From positions 1 through 64,000 of the forward strand of contig JAZNRH010000099.1 in NCBI GenBank assembly GCA_045590615.1: DNA of 64,000 nucleotides. The letters run 5' to 3'. Position 1 is the first letter of the stretch. The number at the start of each line of letters is the position of its first letter. Below the pieces are notes generated by a model. It was not told where the DNA came from. It searched no databases and worked only from the letters and a program-made list of their open reading frames with translations. This document shows positions 40,964 to 50,972 of the stretch, piece by piece. Source of the stretch: RGIG6353 sp045590615. GTDB lineage: Bacteria; Bacillota; Clostridia; Oscillospirales; SIG627. Position numbers and translations under genes: made by a program.

Positions 40964-42850
40964 ATGAAAAATCCAAACACAAATCCTGACGCCTACTATT
41001 TCCACCAGGGTACGAGCACAAAAGCGTATGAATACCTCGGAGTACACCCCGACGAAAAGGGCTTTTGCTTCAGAGTATGGGCGCCAAATGCCGATAGTGT
41101 TGCTCTGATAGGAGATTTTAACAATTGGCAGTGCGACAGCCTTTTTATGAAGAAAATCACCCCTAACGGCATCTGGGAAATCGTCTGCGACAATGCTAAA
41201 GAGGGCGACAGATACAAGTACCACATAAGAAAAGGCTCAAAGGAAGCCTATAAAGCCGACCCTTACGGCTTTTACGCAGAATTGCCACCTGCCACTGCGA
41301 GCATAATTTATAACCTTCCATCATATAATTGGCGGGATGATGGGTATATTAAATATAGAAAAAAGCGCTACACGAGAGAAAAGGTCATCTCCTCTCCACT
41401 CAATATATACGAGGTGCATTTATCCTCGTGGAAGAGACACGACGACTCATCGCCACTCAGCTACAGTGAGCTTGCCGATGAGCTGTCGGTTTATGCAAAG
41501 CAGATGGGCTACACTCACGTTGAGCTGATGCCGATTGCCGAGCACCCCTTCGACGGTTCCTGGGGGTATCAAATCTGTGGCTACTACGCCCCCACCTCTC
41601 GCTTTGGCACACCCCTTGATTTTATGAAATTCGTGGACAAGCTGCACGAGGCAGGACTCGGAGTGATCGTGGATTGGGTGCCTGCTCATTTTCCAAAGGA
41701 CGCTCACGGGCTTTATGAATTTGATACGGGACTGCTTTACGAATATCAGGGGTGGGACAGAATTGAGCACCAGGCATGGGGCACACGGCGCTTTGACGTA
41801 GGGCGCGAGGAGGTACAAAGCTTTCTTGTGTCAAACGCTTATTATTGGATAGAAAAATACCATATAGACGGAATAAGAGTGGATGCCGTAGCCTCTATGC
41901 TATACCTCGACTACGACAAAAAGCCTGACGAATGGGTGGCGAACATCTACGGTGAAAACAAATGCCTTGAAGCCATCAGCTTTTTTCAAAAGCTCAACGG
42001 TATGCTATCGAAGGAGCATCCCGACGTTATGATAATTGCCGAGGAATCTACGGCTATGTCAAACGTAACGGGATTTGAAAACAACGGGCTGGGCTTTACT
42101 CTCAAATGGAATATGGGCTGGATGAACGACACCCTCTCCTACGCAGAGGTGGATCCGATTTTTAAGAAATACCATCACAACAAGCTCAACTTCTCGCTCT
42201 CCTACGCTTTCTCTGAAAACTATATACTGCCTATTTCTCACGATGAGGTCGTACACGGCAAAAAAACGCTATTGGACAGAATGGTAGGAAATTACGATGA
42301 AAAATTTGCCTCAACAAGAGCCTTTTTGGCATATATGATGACACACCCGGGAAAAAAGCTACTGTTTATGGGCTGTGAAATCGGGCAATTTGCCGAGTGG
42401 GATTACAAGGGAAGCGTAGAATGGTTTTTGACCGATTATGAAAGGCACGCTCAGCTTCAGCAATACGTGGCAGAGCTCAACCACCTATATCTTGCTTACC
42501 CTCAGCTTTGGGAGCTTGACGGTAGCTGGGAGGGCTTTGAATGGATTGACCCCGACAATGCCGAAGGAAGCGTTATTTCCTATCGCAGAAAGGACAAAAA
42601 AGGCAGAGAGCTTGCCGTAATTATAAATTTCACCCCCGTCGATTACCCGGAATTTTTATTGGGTGTACCCAAGGGGAATTGGAAGGAAATTTTCAACAGT
42701 GACGACCAACGCTACGGTGGTATGGGAAGAACTAACGACGGTGCACTAAAGCTGTGCGAGTGCTTGCTTGGCAGCTATTCTCAGGCGATAAAAATAAAGC
42801 TTCCACCGTTGTCGGCAATAATTTTCAAATGCACGAGAAAAAATAAATAA
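40964..42850 (+). CDS. glgB: 1,4-alpha-glucan branching enzyme
   Basis: This 628-residue GH13 enzyme cuts alpha-1,4 chains and makes alpha-1,6 branches in glycogen. The CBM48 domain (FRVWAPNADSVALIGDFNNW, shown here at exactly its core near 36-55) precedes the catalytic barrel. Catalytic residues are Asp307 in GIRVDAVAS, Glu360 in IIAEEST and the Asp in ISHDEVVHGK. Length matches the shorter branching enzymes of Clostridia. It opens a six-gene operon whose genes follow at 15, 11 and 14 bases and with overlap. AAGGAG is well placed. A TAATATAAAAT stretch at 40928-40938 may be the -10 region, but no good -35 is visible. Confidence 0.96.
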   Translation: MKNPNTNPDAYYFHQGTSTKAYEYLGVHPDEKGFCFRVWAPNADSVALIGDFNNWQCDSLFMKKITPNGIWEIVCDNAKEGDRYKYHIRKGSKEAYKADPYGFYAELPPATASIIYNLPSYNWRDDGYIKYRKKRYTREKVISSPLNIYEVHLSSWKRHDDSSPLSYSELADELSVYAKQMGYTHVELMPIAEHPFDGSWGYQICGYYAPTSRFGTPLDFMKFVDKLHEAGLGVIVDWVPAHFPKDAHGLYEFDTGLLYEYQGWDRIEHQAWGTRRFDVGREEVQSFLVSNAYYWIEKYHIDGIRVDAVASMLYLDYDKKPDEWVANIYGENKCLEAISFFQKLNGMLSKEHPDVMIIAEESTAMSNVTGFENNGLGFTLKWNMGWMNDTLSYAEVDPIFKKYHHNKLNFSLSYAFSENYILPISHDEVVHGKKTLLDRMVGNYDEKFASTRAFLAYMMTHPGKKLLFMGCEIGQFAEWDYKGSVEWFLTDYERHAQLQQYVAELNHLYLAYPQLWELDGSWEGFEWIDPDNAEGSVISYRRKDKKGRELAVIINFTPVDYPEFLLGVPKGNWKEIFNSDDQRYGGMGRTNDGALKLCECLLGSYSQAIKIKLPPLSAIIFKCTRKNK

Positions 42851-42865
42851 ATTCTGGAGGAGAAT

Positions 42866-44041
42866 ATGTACAAAAAGAAAGAATGTGTTGTAATGCTTCT
42901 TGCAGGTGGACAGGGAAGCCGTCTGTACACCCTGACAAAAAAGACTGCCAAGCCGTCGGTATCCTATGGTGGCAAATATAAAATTATAGATTTTCCTCTC
43001 TCAAACTGCGTGAACTCCGGGCTTGATACGGTGGGAGTACTCACCCAATATCAGCCCTTGTACCTGAATGACTACATAGGTACGGGTCTTCCCTGGGATT
43101 TGGACAGAACCTTTGGTGGAGTAAAGATACTCCCTCCTTACCAAAGGCAAAACGGTTCTGATTGGTACAAGGGCACAGCAAACGCAATATGGCAAAATAT
43201 GGAGTTTATCAACCGTTACAATGCAGAGCTCGTTCTGATTTTGTCGGGAGACCATATCTACAAAATGGACTATGCAAAAATGCTTGATTTTCATAAAAAG
43301 AGTGGCGCTGTCTGTACAATCTCGGTAATAGACGTGCCCATTGAAGAGGCGAGCAGATTTGGAATTATGTCACTCAATCCCGACGGCTCAATTTATAAAT
43401 TCACCGAAAAGCCTCAAAACCCCGACAGCACCAAGGCATCGATGGGAATATACGTTTTCAACCGAGCTACCCTTGAGAGCTATCTTGCCTCGGACTCACT
43501 CGATGCAAACAGCGACAATGATTTCGGTAAAAATATAATCCCTAAAATGCTTGATGCAGGAGAAAAAATGTTTGCATATTCCTTTGACGGATATTGGAAG
43601 GACGTCGGTACAATTCCGTCACTTTGGGAAGCTAATATGGACCTGCTTGGAAATACTCCGGAGCTCACCCTCGACGACGAGGGGTGGAGAATATATTCTC
43701 GTCAGACTGCATCTGCGCCACAATACCTCGGTGAAAATGCCACGATTATAAATACCACTATGACTGCAGGCTGTGAGGTCTACGGAAGCGTAAAAAACAG
43801 CGTTCTCGGAAATAACGTAAGAGTGGAAGAAGGGGCTGTAATCGAAAACAGCGTAATTATGGACAACGTCACAATCGGCTCGGGTACAAGGGTGGAATAC
43901 GCTATAATTGACTCGGGTGTCACAACGGGAGCTGACTGCGAAATAGGACTCGGAGGCACACCCGACTCGATTACGGTAATCGGTGCTGACACGGTGCTTA
44001 GTGATAAAAGCGTTATTAAATCGGGAGATATGATTTCTTAA
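42866..44041 (+). CDS. glgC: Glucose-1-phosphate adenylyltransferase, catalytic subunit
   Basis: This 391-residue nucleotidyltransferase makes ADP-glucose from glucose 1-phosphate and ATP, the committing step of glycogen synthesis. The catalytic LAGGQGSRL loop (12-20) is intact, as are KPSVSYGGKYKIIDFPLSN and the FTEKP and SGDHIYKMDY segments. The C-terminal part is a left-handed beta helix. It stands directly before glgD, its catalytically impaired partner, with which it forms heterotetramers in Firmicutes. GGAGG precedes the ATG. Confidence 0.96.
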   Translation: MYKKKECVVMLLAGGQGSRLYTLTKKTAKPSVSYGGKYKIIDFPLSNCVNSGLDTVGVLTQYQPLYLNDYIGTGLPWDLDRTFGGVKILPPYQRQNGSDWYKGTANAIWQNMEFINRYNAELVLILSGDHIYKMDYAKMLDFHKKSGAVCTISVIDVPIEEASRFGIMSLNPDGSIYKFTEKPQNPDSTKASMGIYVFNRATLESYLASDSLDANSDNDFGKNIIPKMLDAGEKMFAYSFDGYWKDVGTIPSLWEANMDLLGNTPELTLDDEGWRIYSRQTASAPQYLGENATIINTTMTAGCEVYGSVKNSVLGNNVRVEEGAVIENSVIMDNVTIGSGTRVEYAIIDSGVTTGADCEIGLGGTPDSITVIGADTVLSDKSVIKSGDMIS

Positions 44042-44052
44042 GGAGGAGAAAA

Positions 44053-45186
44053 ATGAACGTTGCAGGACTTATTTTTTCAAGCTTTCACGGTACGGGAATT
44101 CCCGAAATGACAAGATTTCGCACAATGGCAAGTATACCCTTTGGCTGTCGTTATCGGCTTGTGGACTTTGCTCTTTCAAATATGGTTAATTCCAACATTA
44201 CAAATATCGGTATAATAACCCACTACAACTACCGTTCACTGCTCGAACATATAGGAACGGGAAAAGATTGGGATCTGGCAAGGCGCTCGGGTGGTATAAA
44301 GGTGATTCCCCCCTACGTCACAGCCTACGAAACACCTATTGCCAAACAGCTATATGAGGGCAGGCTCGAGGCAATAATCAACGCAAAAAGCTTTATCAAC
44401 AGCTCGGGCGCCGACTACGTAGTGCTTTCCGACTGCGACGTAATCCTCAACGTTGATTTAACTAAGATAATAAGAGAGCATATAAACTCAGGCGCTTATA
44501 TAACAATCGTAACAAAAAAAATAACTGCAAGAGATGCTGACTTTGACTCGGACGTAAAGGTGGTTTCAATCGGAGAAAACAATGCCGTCACCGATATTGC
44601 AAGCTACAAGCCTAAAAACTCAGAGGTCAATATAAGCACTAACGTTATGGTTATTTCAAAAACCGACCTTCAGGATATAATAGATGACTCGGTTGCTCAC
44701 GGCTACAAGGACTTCACACGTGACGTTATTCGCCGACGTATGAAAAAGAAGCTCATCAGAGCATACGAATACGACGGCTGGTATGCCCGTATTTCCTCGC
44801 TTGAAAGCTATTTCGACGTGTCTATGAAGCTTCTTGACACGGTGGCAAGAGATGGGCTTTTTGGCAACAAGGACAGAAAAATCTATACCAGACTGAGAAA
44901 CTCTGCTCCTGCAAGATATACTGCAGATGCAAAAGTCAAGCGCTCGTTGATTGCAGACGGTTGTGTAGTTGAGGGAGAGGTTGAAAATTCAATTCTGTTC
45001 AGAGGCGTTCACGTTGCCAAGGGAAGCGTTGTCAAAAACTGTATTCTCCTTCAAGACACCCACGTTGGATGCAACGCAAATATAAGCTGTGTCATTGCCG
45101 ACAAAAACGTTGTTATCAAGCCCAACAGAATACTCTCAGGTCACAATACGATGCCCTTCTTCATATCGAAGGGTGCAACGGTTTGA
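44053..45186 (+). CDS. glgD: GlgD, regulatory subunit of ADP-glucose pyrophosphorylase
   Basis: This 377-residue paralogue of GlgC lacks the GGxGSRL nucleotide loop; the corresponding segment reads IFSSFHGTGIPEMTRFRTM. The fold and the FGCRYRLVDFALSNMVNS stretch are retained. In Firmicutes GlgD itself does not make ADP-glucose but raises the activity and changes the regulation of GlgC. Its position between glgC and glgA supports this. AGGAGG lies before the ATG. Confidence 0.94.
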   Translation: MNVAGLIFSSFHGTGIPEMTRFRTMASIPFGCRYRLVDFALSNMVNSNITNIGIITHYNYRSLLEHIGTGKDWDLARRSGGIKVIPPYVTAYETPIAKQLYEGRLEAIINAKSFINSSGADYVVLSDCDVILNVDLTKIIREHINSGAYITIVTKKITARDADFDSDVKVVSIGENNAVTDIASYKPKNSEVNISTNVMVISKTDLQDIIDDSVAHGYKDFTRDVIRRRMKKKLIRAYEYDGWYARISSLESYFDVSMKLLDTVARDGLFGNKDRKIYTRLRNSAPARYTADAKVKRSLIADGCVVEGEVENSILFRGVHVAKGSVVKNCILLQDTHVGCNANISCVIADKNVVIKPNRILSGHNTMPFFISKGATV

Positions 45187-45200
45187 CAGAAAGGAAAAAC

Positions 45201-46655
45201 ATGAAAAAGATTTTATTTGCAGGCTCTGAGGCAATGCCATTTGTGTCTACGGGTGGTCTGGGCGACGTACTCGGCTCTCTGCCCACTGCGCTTGCACAAA
45301 ACGAAAATCTGGACGTAAGGGTGATTTTGCCCTTATATTCAGCTATCGACGAGCGATACAAAAAAGAAATGCAAAGTGTAGCGCAAATCAGCGTCAGGCT
45401 TTCGTGGAGAAGGCGCTTATGTGAAATCTACAGCCTCGAAAAAAACGGGGTAACCTACTATTTTATTGACGACGAATACTATTTTGCAAGAAGGGGCATC
45501 TACGGAGAATTCGATGACGGAGAGCGTTTTGCCTATTTTTCAATGGCAGTCATCGAGGCAATGTCGGCAATCAATTTTATTCCCGACGTGATGCACGCAC
45601 ACGATTGGCAGAGCGCACTCTGTATCGTTTACCTCAATCACATTTACAAGAATAATCCCAGGTATCAAGGCGTAAAAACGATTTTTACCATTCACAATAT
45701 CGAATACCAGGGCAAATACGAGCTTTCTATTCTGAAAGACGTTTTTTCACTCGGAGAAAATGAGCGCTCTCTTATGGAGCATAACGGCTGTATAAATCTG
45801 ATGAAGGCAGCAATCGAGGACGCTGATATAGTAACAACCGTAAGCCCAAAGTATTCCGAAGAAATAAAAACTCCCGAATTTGCTCACGGTCTGCACGCAA
45901 GCCTCACAAACAACGCTCATAAGCTCAGAGGAATACTCAACGGCATTGACTACAGCTACTACGACCCAAAAAATAACAAGGTGATTGCCGAAAACTATTC
46001 GTCGGCAAACACAAGTGGAAAGGCTGTCTGCAAGAGCGCTCTGCAAAAGGAGCTGGGGCTCGAGGTAAGAGAGAACGTGCCTGTGCTTGCAATTATCTCA
46101 AGACTCGCTCATCACAAGGGTGTTGATATTATCGAGGGTTGTATTCACGATATTTTATCAAGCCACGACGTTCAGCTTGTGATTCTGGGCAAGGGAGAGG
46201 AAAAATACGAGCGATTCTTTTGCTGTCTGCAGGAATCGTTTCCCACAAAGGTAAGGGCTATGATTACCTACGACAGAGACTTTTCCAAAAGACTTTATTC
46301 AGCCTGCGATATTTTTCTTATGCCGTCGATAAGCGAGCCCTGTGGACTTTCGCAGATGATTGCCTCTCGCTATGGGGCGATACCCGTAGTTCGTGAAACG
46401 GGTGGCCTCTACGATTCAATCAAGCACTTCTGGCTCGACAAAAACAAAATCGTCGGCAACGGCTTTACCTTTGCGGGAACAAGCTCTGACGAGCTGAGAG
46501 GAAAAATAGAAGAAGCTATTGCCTTATACCACGACAAAGAGCTTTTGAAAAGGCTTGTTTACAAGATAATGAGAACCGATTTCTCGTGGAAAAAATCGGC
46601 TATTGAATACGCTGATTTATATACTGCCATAACGGAGGATAAAAATGAACTATAG
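45201..46655 (+). CDS. glgA: Glycogen synthase (ADP-glucose)
   Basis: This 484-residue GT5 enzyme adds glucose from ADP-glucose to the non-reducing ends of glycogen. The N-terminal loop reads STGGLGDV, where E. coli has KTGGLADV, so the classic Lys15 is a Ser; variants at this place are known in clostridial relatives. The HAHDWQSAL segment and the C-terminal PSISEPCGLSQMIASRYG and RETGGLYDS motifs are intact. I choose the ATG at 45201 with GAAAGGA ahead; the longer frame overlaps glgD. It overlaps glgP by 11 bases. Confidence 0.95.
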   Translation: MKKILFAGSEAMPFVSTGGLGDVLGSLPTALAQNENLDVRVILPLYSAIDERYKKEMQSVAQISVRLSWRRRLCEIYSLEKNGVTYYFIDDEYYFARRGIYGEFDDGERFAYFSMAVIEAMSAINFIPDVMHAHDWQSALCIVYLNHIYKNNPRYQGVKTIFTIHNIEYQGKYELSILKDVFSLGENERSLMEHNGCINLMKAAIEDADIVTTVSPKYSEEIKTPEFAHGLHASLTNNAHKLRGILNGIDYSYYDPKNNKVIAENYSSANTSGKAVCKSALQKELGLEVRENVPVLAIISRLAHHKGVDIIEGCIHDILSSHDVQLVILGKGEEKYERFFCCLQESFPTKVRAMITYDRDFSKRLYSACDIFLMPSISEPCGLSQMIASRYGAIPVVRETGGLYDSIKHFWLDKNKIVGNGFTFAGTSSDELRGKIEEAIALYHDKELLKRLVYKIMRTDFSWKKSAIEYADLYTAITEDKNEL

Positions 46656-49074
46656 TCCAAACAAGGATGAAGTTAAAGCGCTTTTAGAGGGGGTTCTGCT
46701 CAGGCATTTTGGGTGCAGTGCAAAAGAGGCGTCAAGCGAGCAAATGTACAAGGCTTGTGCCATAACCGTCAAGAACCTTTTGAGTGACAAGCGCTCGGAA
46801 TACAAGAAAAAAGTAAATGAGGCAGGCGCAAAGCGAGTTTATTATATGTGTATGGAATTTCTCGTGGGGCGCAGTCTCAAAACCAATCTATGCAATTTAG
46901 GTCTTGATAAAGCCTACTCCGAGGCTCTTTCTTCGCTCGGCTTTGAGCTTGATGAGTTGTACGAATGCGAGCCCGATGCCGCCCTTGGCAACGGAGGGCT
47001 CGGCAGACTTGCAGCCTGCTTTATGGACTCGCTTTCAAGTCTCGATTACCCTGCTACAGGCTTTTCAATCTGCTACGAATACGGCCTTTTCCGTCAGATG
47101 ATAGTCGATGGCATACAGCTTGAGCTTCCCGACGTTTGGCTGCCCGGTGGAGAGGTATGGCTGGTTCCGAGGACCGACAGAATTTACAAGGTCAGATTTG
47201 GTGGAAAAATTACTGAGGGCTGGAAAGACGGACATTGCGAAATAATATATCAGAATGCCGAGGAAATAGAAGCAGTACCCTACGATATGTTTATTTCAGG
47301 CGCTTCTTCTTCGGCAGTCAGCCAGCTCAGGCTATGGCGAGCAAGAGATATTCAGAACTTTAATATGGGACTTTTCACTCAAGGGCAGTACACTAAGGCG
47401 CTGGAAGAAAGCACTAACGCAGAAATTATTTCAAAGGTGCTCTACCCCTCCGACAATCACACCGAGGGCAAGCTGCTCAGACTCTCACAACAATATTTCC
47501 TCGTGTCAGCCTCGGTGCAAAGTATATTACGCGACCATATTGCAGTTTATAAAACCCTTGACAACCTAAGCGACAAGGTGGCAATTCACATCAACGACAC
47601 GCACCCTGCCCTATGTATTCCCGAACTGATGAGAATACTCGTGGACGATTATTTTTATTCATGGGAAAGGGCTTGGGACATTGTTACAAAAACCGTATCG
47701 TATACCAATCACACCGTTATGCCCGAGGCTCTTGAGGTATGGAACGAGGACTTGTTTGCCCTTAAGCTACCCCGTATTTACACGATTGTAAAGGAAATAA
47801 ACGAACGCTTCTGCCGTCGTGCCTGGGAGGTATTTACAGGTGATTGGGACAGAATATCAAGAATGAGTATCGTTGCAGACTCTCAAATCAGAATGGCAAA
47901 TCTTTCGGTGGTGGCGTCTCATTCGGTCAACGGAGTATCAAGGCTGCACAGCTCTATTCTGAAAAAATCAACCTTCAACGATTTTTACAAGATGTACCCC
48001 GAGCGCTTTGACAACGTAACCAACGGTGTTGCGCACAGAAGGTGGCTATGCTACTCAAACCCTGCCCTCGCCTCTCTCATCGAGGACTGCATCGGCAGCG
48101 ACTACCGACACGAGCCCGAAAAGCTCGCAGAATTAAAGGAATTTGCAAACGACACTCAGGTACTCGACAGACTACGCGCAATAAAGCACGAAAACAAGGT
48201 AGCATTTGCCGATTTAATATACAAAAAAACGGGGCGCGCCCTCAACACACACTCTATATTCGACGTGCAAATAAAGAGACTGCACGAATACAAAAGACAG
48301 TTGCTCAACGCTCTCAACATCATTGGCTTGTACCTTGACCTAAAGGACAATCCCGATACCGATATTCAGCCACAAACCTTTATATTCGGTGCAAAGGCGG
48401 CACCCGGCTACGATATGGCAAAGCGAATAATCAAGCTAATTTGCTGTCTCGGAAAGGACATAAGTGAAAATCCAAATGCCAAAATCCGAGAAAAGCTGTC
48501 GGTTGTATTCCTCGAGGACTATAACGTAAGCATGGCAGAGGCACTCATACCCTCGGCTGAAATAAGCGAACAGATTTCACTCGCAGGCAAGGAAGCAAGT
48601 GGTACAGGCTGTATGAAGCTGATGCTCAACGGAGCATTGACAATCGGCACTCTCGACGGTGCTAACGTCGAAATGTGCGAGGCTGTAGGTAAAGAAAATA
48701 TTTTTATCTTCGGACTCAGTGCAAGCGAGGTTGAGGAATTGTGGCTGAGAGGCTATAATTCTGCCTCCTGCTATACCTCAAGCCCGAGGCTGACAAGAAT
48801 TATAAACGCTCTTTCAATAGGCTTTGCCGGAGAGAGCTTTGCTGATATTTCAGCTTACCTGCTGAACGCTCAGGGCGTTGCCGACCCTTATATGTGTCTT
48901 GCAGATTTTGACTCCTACCACACCACGCACAAAACTATGACAGAAGCATACAAAAACAGAGAGTGGTGGTGTCGCGCATCTCTTATGAACGTTGCAAGCG
49001 CAGGATATTTTTCGGCAGACAGAAGCATTGAGGAATATGCCGTACGGCTATGGAATTTGAAGAAGGTTAAATAA
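46645..49074 (+). CDS. glgP: Glycogen/alpha-glucan phosphorylase
   Basis: This 809-residue GT35 enzyme releases glucose 1-phosphate from glycogen. PLP is bound to Lys658 in GTGCMKLMLNGALTIGT. The frequent Asn before Met-Lys is Cys here. The N-terminal GNGGLGRLAACFMDSLSS, the HINDTHPAL segment and the VQIKRLHEYKRQ stretch are all conserved. Length is usual for bacterial phosphorylases. The start overlaps the end of glgA. It gives this operon both the synthetic and degradative arms of glycogen metabolism. Confidence 0.96.
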   Translation: MNYSPNKDEVKALLEGVLLRHFGCSAKEASSEQMYKACAITVKNLLSDKRSEYKKKVNEAGAKRVYYMCMEFLVGRSLKTNLCNLGLDKAYSEALSSLGFELDELYECEPDAALGNGGLGRLAACFMDSLSSLDYPATGFSICYEYGLFRQMIVDGIQLELPDVWLPGGEVWLVPRTDRIYKVRFGGKITEGWKDGHCEIIYQNAEEIEAVPYDMFISGASSSAVSQLRLWRARDIQNFNMGLFTQGQYTKALEESTNAEIISKVLYPSDNHTEGKLLRLSQQYFLVSASVQSILRDHIAVYKTLDNLSDKVAIHINDTHPALCIPELMRILVDDYFYSWERAWDIVTKTVSYTNHTVMPEALEVWNEDLFALKLPRIYTIVKEINERFCRRAWEVFTGDWDRISRMSIVADSQIRMANLSVVASHSVNGVSRLHSSILKKSTFNDFYKMYPERFDNVTNGVAHRRWLCYSNPALASLIEDCIGSDYRHEPEKLAELKEFANDTQVLDRLRAIKHENKVAFADLIYKKTGRALNTHSIFDVQIKRLHEYKRQLLNALNIIGLYLDLKDNPDTDIQPQTFIFGAKAAPGYDMAKRIIKLICCLGKDISENPNAKIREKLSVVFLEDYNVSMAEALIPSAEISEQISLAGKEASGTGCMKLMLNGALTIGTLDGANVEMCEAVGKENIFIFGLSASEVEELWLRGYNSASCYTSSPRLTRIINALSIGFAGESFADISAYLLNAQGVADPYMCLADFDSYHTTHKTMTEAYKNREWWCRASLMNVASAGYFSADRSIEEYAVRLWNLKKVK

Positions 49075-49075
49075 A

Positions 49076-50896
49076 ATGCTGATTAAAAATCATATATTGC
49101 TCGAAAAAGAAGCAACGGTAACCCTGACAAAATATATTAACGGTAAAAAAACGGTGTTCGGCGCATTTCCCGAGAGCAGTAATATAAGCTTCTCGATTTC
49201 CCTATCCCGAAGCCTTGGCGCATCGGGGGTAGTATTGAGACTGAATAAAGATGGGAAGGATTGCGCTGATATTCCGTTTACGTTTATTGGCGAAAGCCTC
49301 AGCCAAGACAGATATGAAGTGAGCATCAATGAAAAAACGGGACTGTATTTCTACGAAATTCTGCTGCTTCGTGGCAATCAAACGCTCTTTTTGTCAAGTA
49401 TAAACAATCACGATTTTATACTTCGGGAAGGGTCAGGAAAAAAATTCAGTCTCCTTTTTTACAAAAAAGACTTTTCTACACCAAAATGGGTAAAGGGTGG
49501 GATAATATACCATATTTTCGTCGACCGTTTTTGCCGTGGAAAAGGAGAGTGTTTCCTTCACAGTGGCGAAATCAATGAGGATTGGGACAACGGAACACCT
49601 CAATTTGCCGAATCGGTGGGGGACTCTTTATCAAACGACGTCTTTTTCGGGGGCAATTTATGGGGTGTTGTGGAGAAGCTCGACTATCTCAAATCGCTCG
49701 GTGTCACCATTATTTACCTCTCCCCGATTTTTGAAGCTCGCTCAAATCATCGCTACGATACAGGTGACTACGAAAAAATCGACTCTCTGTTAGGTGGCAT
49801 AAAGGCGTTTGACACCCTTGTGAAAAAAGCTCACGAAAAAGGGATAAAAATAATCCTCGACGGTGTTTTCAACCACACGGGTAACGACAGCAAATACTTC
49901 AACGCCTTTGGAACCTACGACACTATTGGTGCTTGTCAATCCGAAAGCTCCCCCTATTTTGAATGGTATAACTTCACGCAATTCCCCATCGCCTACGAAT
50001 CGTGGTGGGGAATTAAAATAATGCCTCGCCTCATGCACGAAAATCCCTCCTGCCGTAGCTACTTTACAGGAAAAAACGGCATAATAGAGCATTGGCTGAA
50101 ATCGGGAGCAGACGGCTGGAGGCTCGACGTTGCAGACGAGCTTTGCGACGAATTCCTTGTCGAATTGAATATGCGTGCAAAAAGCACAAAAGACTCTTTT
50201 GTCATCGGTGAGGTATGGGAAAACGCTGTGCTGAAGACGGCTTACGGAAAACGGCGCCGATATTTTTGGGGAAATGAATTAGATAGCGTTATGAATTATC
50301 CCCTGAGAAACGCAATTCTCTCACTGTTGATAGACAAGGACAGCGAATGCTTTTACAACACCGTCACCGAAATATATTCGTCCTACCCTGAGCCTGTGCT
50401 CCATTCTCTTATGAATATTATTTCCACCCACGATACCGAGCGCATTACAACGCTTCTCGGTGACGGGGGTGAAGGTATAGGAAAAAACAACACAGAGCTG
50501 TCTATGATGAGGCTCACCGACGAAAAACGAAGGCATGCAATTAAAATGCTAAGGCTCGCCTCTCTCATTCAGTTTACTGTCTTCGGGCTTCCGTCAATCT
50601 ACTACGGAGACGAGACGGGACTCGAGGGCTATCGCGACCCTTTTTCTCGCATGCCGTTTCCCTGGAAGAAGAGAGACAAAGAGCTTTTCGCTCACTATAC
50701 TTTTCTCGCCTCTCTCAGAGAAAAATACGATTGCCTCAAAAGTGGTCATTTTCGCTTTTTATATCACGAAAACGGAGTGGTCGGCTACGAGAGAAAAAGC
50801 AAAAAGGACTCTCTCAGAATATGGATAAACTCACAAAACCAAGACATTTTTATTAATAATATGAAAATTGATGGAAATTCCTTCAAGATTATTTGA
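49076..50896 (+). CDS. GH13 alpha-amylase family enzyme (neopullulanase/cyclomaltodextrinase-like)
   Basis: This 606-residue GH13 enzyme has an N-terminal beta domain of about 120 residues, then the catalytic barrel: DGVFNHTG, nucleophile Asp351 in GWRLDVADE, acid Glu379 in IGEVWE and Asp453 in ISTHDTERI. The N-terminal domain and spacing fit neopullulanase or cyclomaltodextrinase-like enzymes, which cut alpha-1,4 and some alpha-1,6 bonds. There is no signal peptide, so it should act on internal oligosaccharides, perhaps those left by GlgP. It begins one base after the glgP stop, last in the operon. No clear terminator follows. Confidence 0.9.
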   Translation: MLIKNHILLEKEATVTLTKYINGKKTVFGAFPESSNISFSISLSRSLGASGVVLRLNKDGKDCADIPFTFIGESLSQDRYEVSINEKTGLYFYEILLLRGNQTLFLSSINNHDFILREGSGKKFSLLFYKKDFSTPKWVKGGIIYHIFVDRFCRGKGECFLHSGEINEDWDNGTPQFAESVGDSLSNDVFFGGNLWGVVEKLDYLKSLGVTIIYLSPIFEARSNHRYDTGDYEKIDSLLGGIKAFDTLVKKAHEKGIKIILDGVFNHTGNDSKYFNAFGTYDTIGACQSESSPYFEWYNFTQFPIAYESWWGIKIMPRLMHENPSCRSYFTGKNGIIEHWLKSGADGWRLDVADELCDEFLVELNMRAKSTKDSFVIGEVWENAVLKTAYGKRRRYFWGNELDSVMNYPLRNAILSLLIDKDSECFYNTVTEIYSSYPEPVLHSLMNIISTHDTERITTLLGDGGEGIGKNNTELSMMRLTDEKRRHAIKMLRLASLIQFTVFGLPSIYYGDETGLEGYRDPFSRMPFPWKKRDKELFAHYTFLASLREKYDCLKSGHFRFLYHENGVVGYERKSKKDSLRIWINSQNQDIFINNMKIDGNSFKII

Positions 50897-50904
50897 AATA
50901 ACAC

Positions 50905-50933
50905 TTTACAAATTTCATTTTTTAGGTTACAAT
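50905..50933 (+). promoter_or_regulatory. Promoter of the pyrH operon
   Basis: TTTACA and TACAAT are separated by 17 bases and lie about 40 bases upstream of the pyrH start. Confidence 0.75.
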
Positions 50934-50972
50934 GTAAGGTAGTAATCGTTGAAAAAATGTGAGGTTGAAAAA

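Noticed and set aside
44053..45186. GlgD as a second functional ADP-glucose pyrophosphorylase
   Set aside because: The nucleotide-binding GGxGSRL loop is missing, as is usual for the non-catalytic GlgD subunit.
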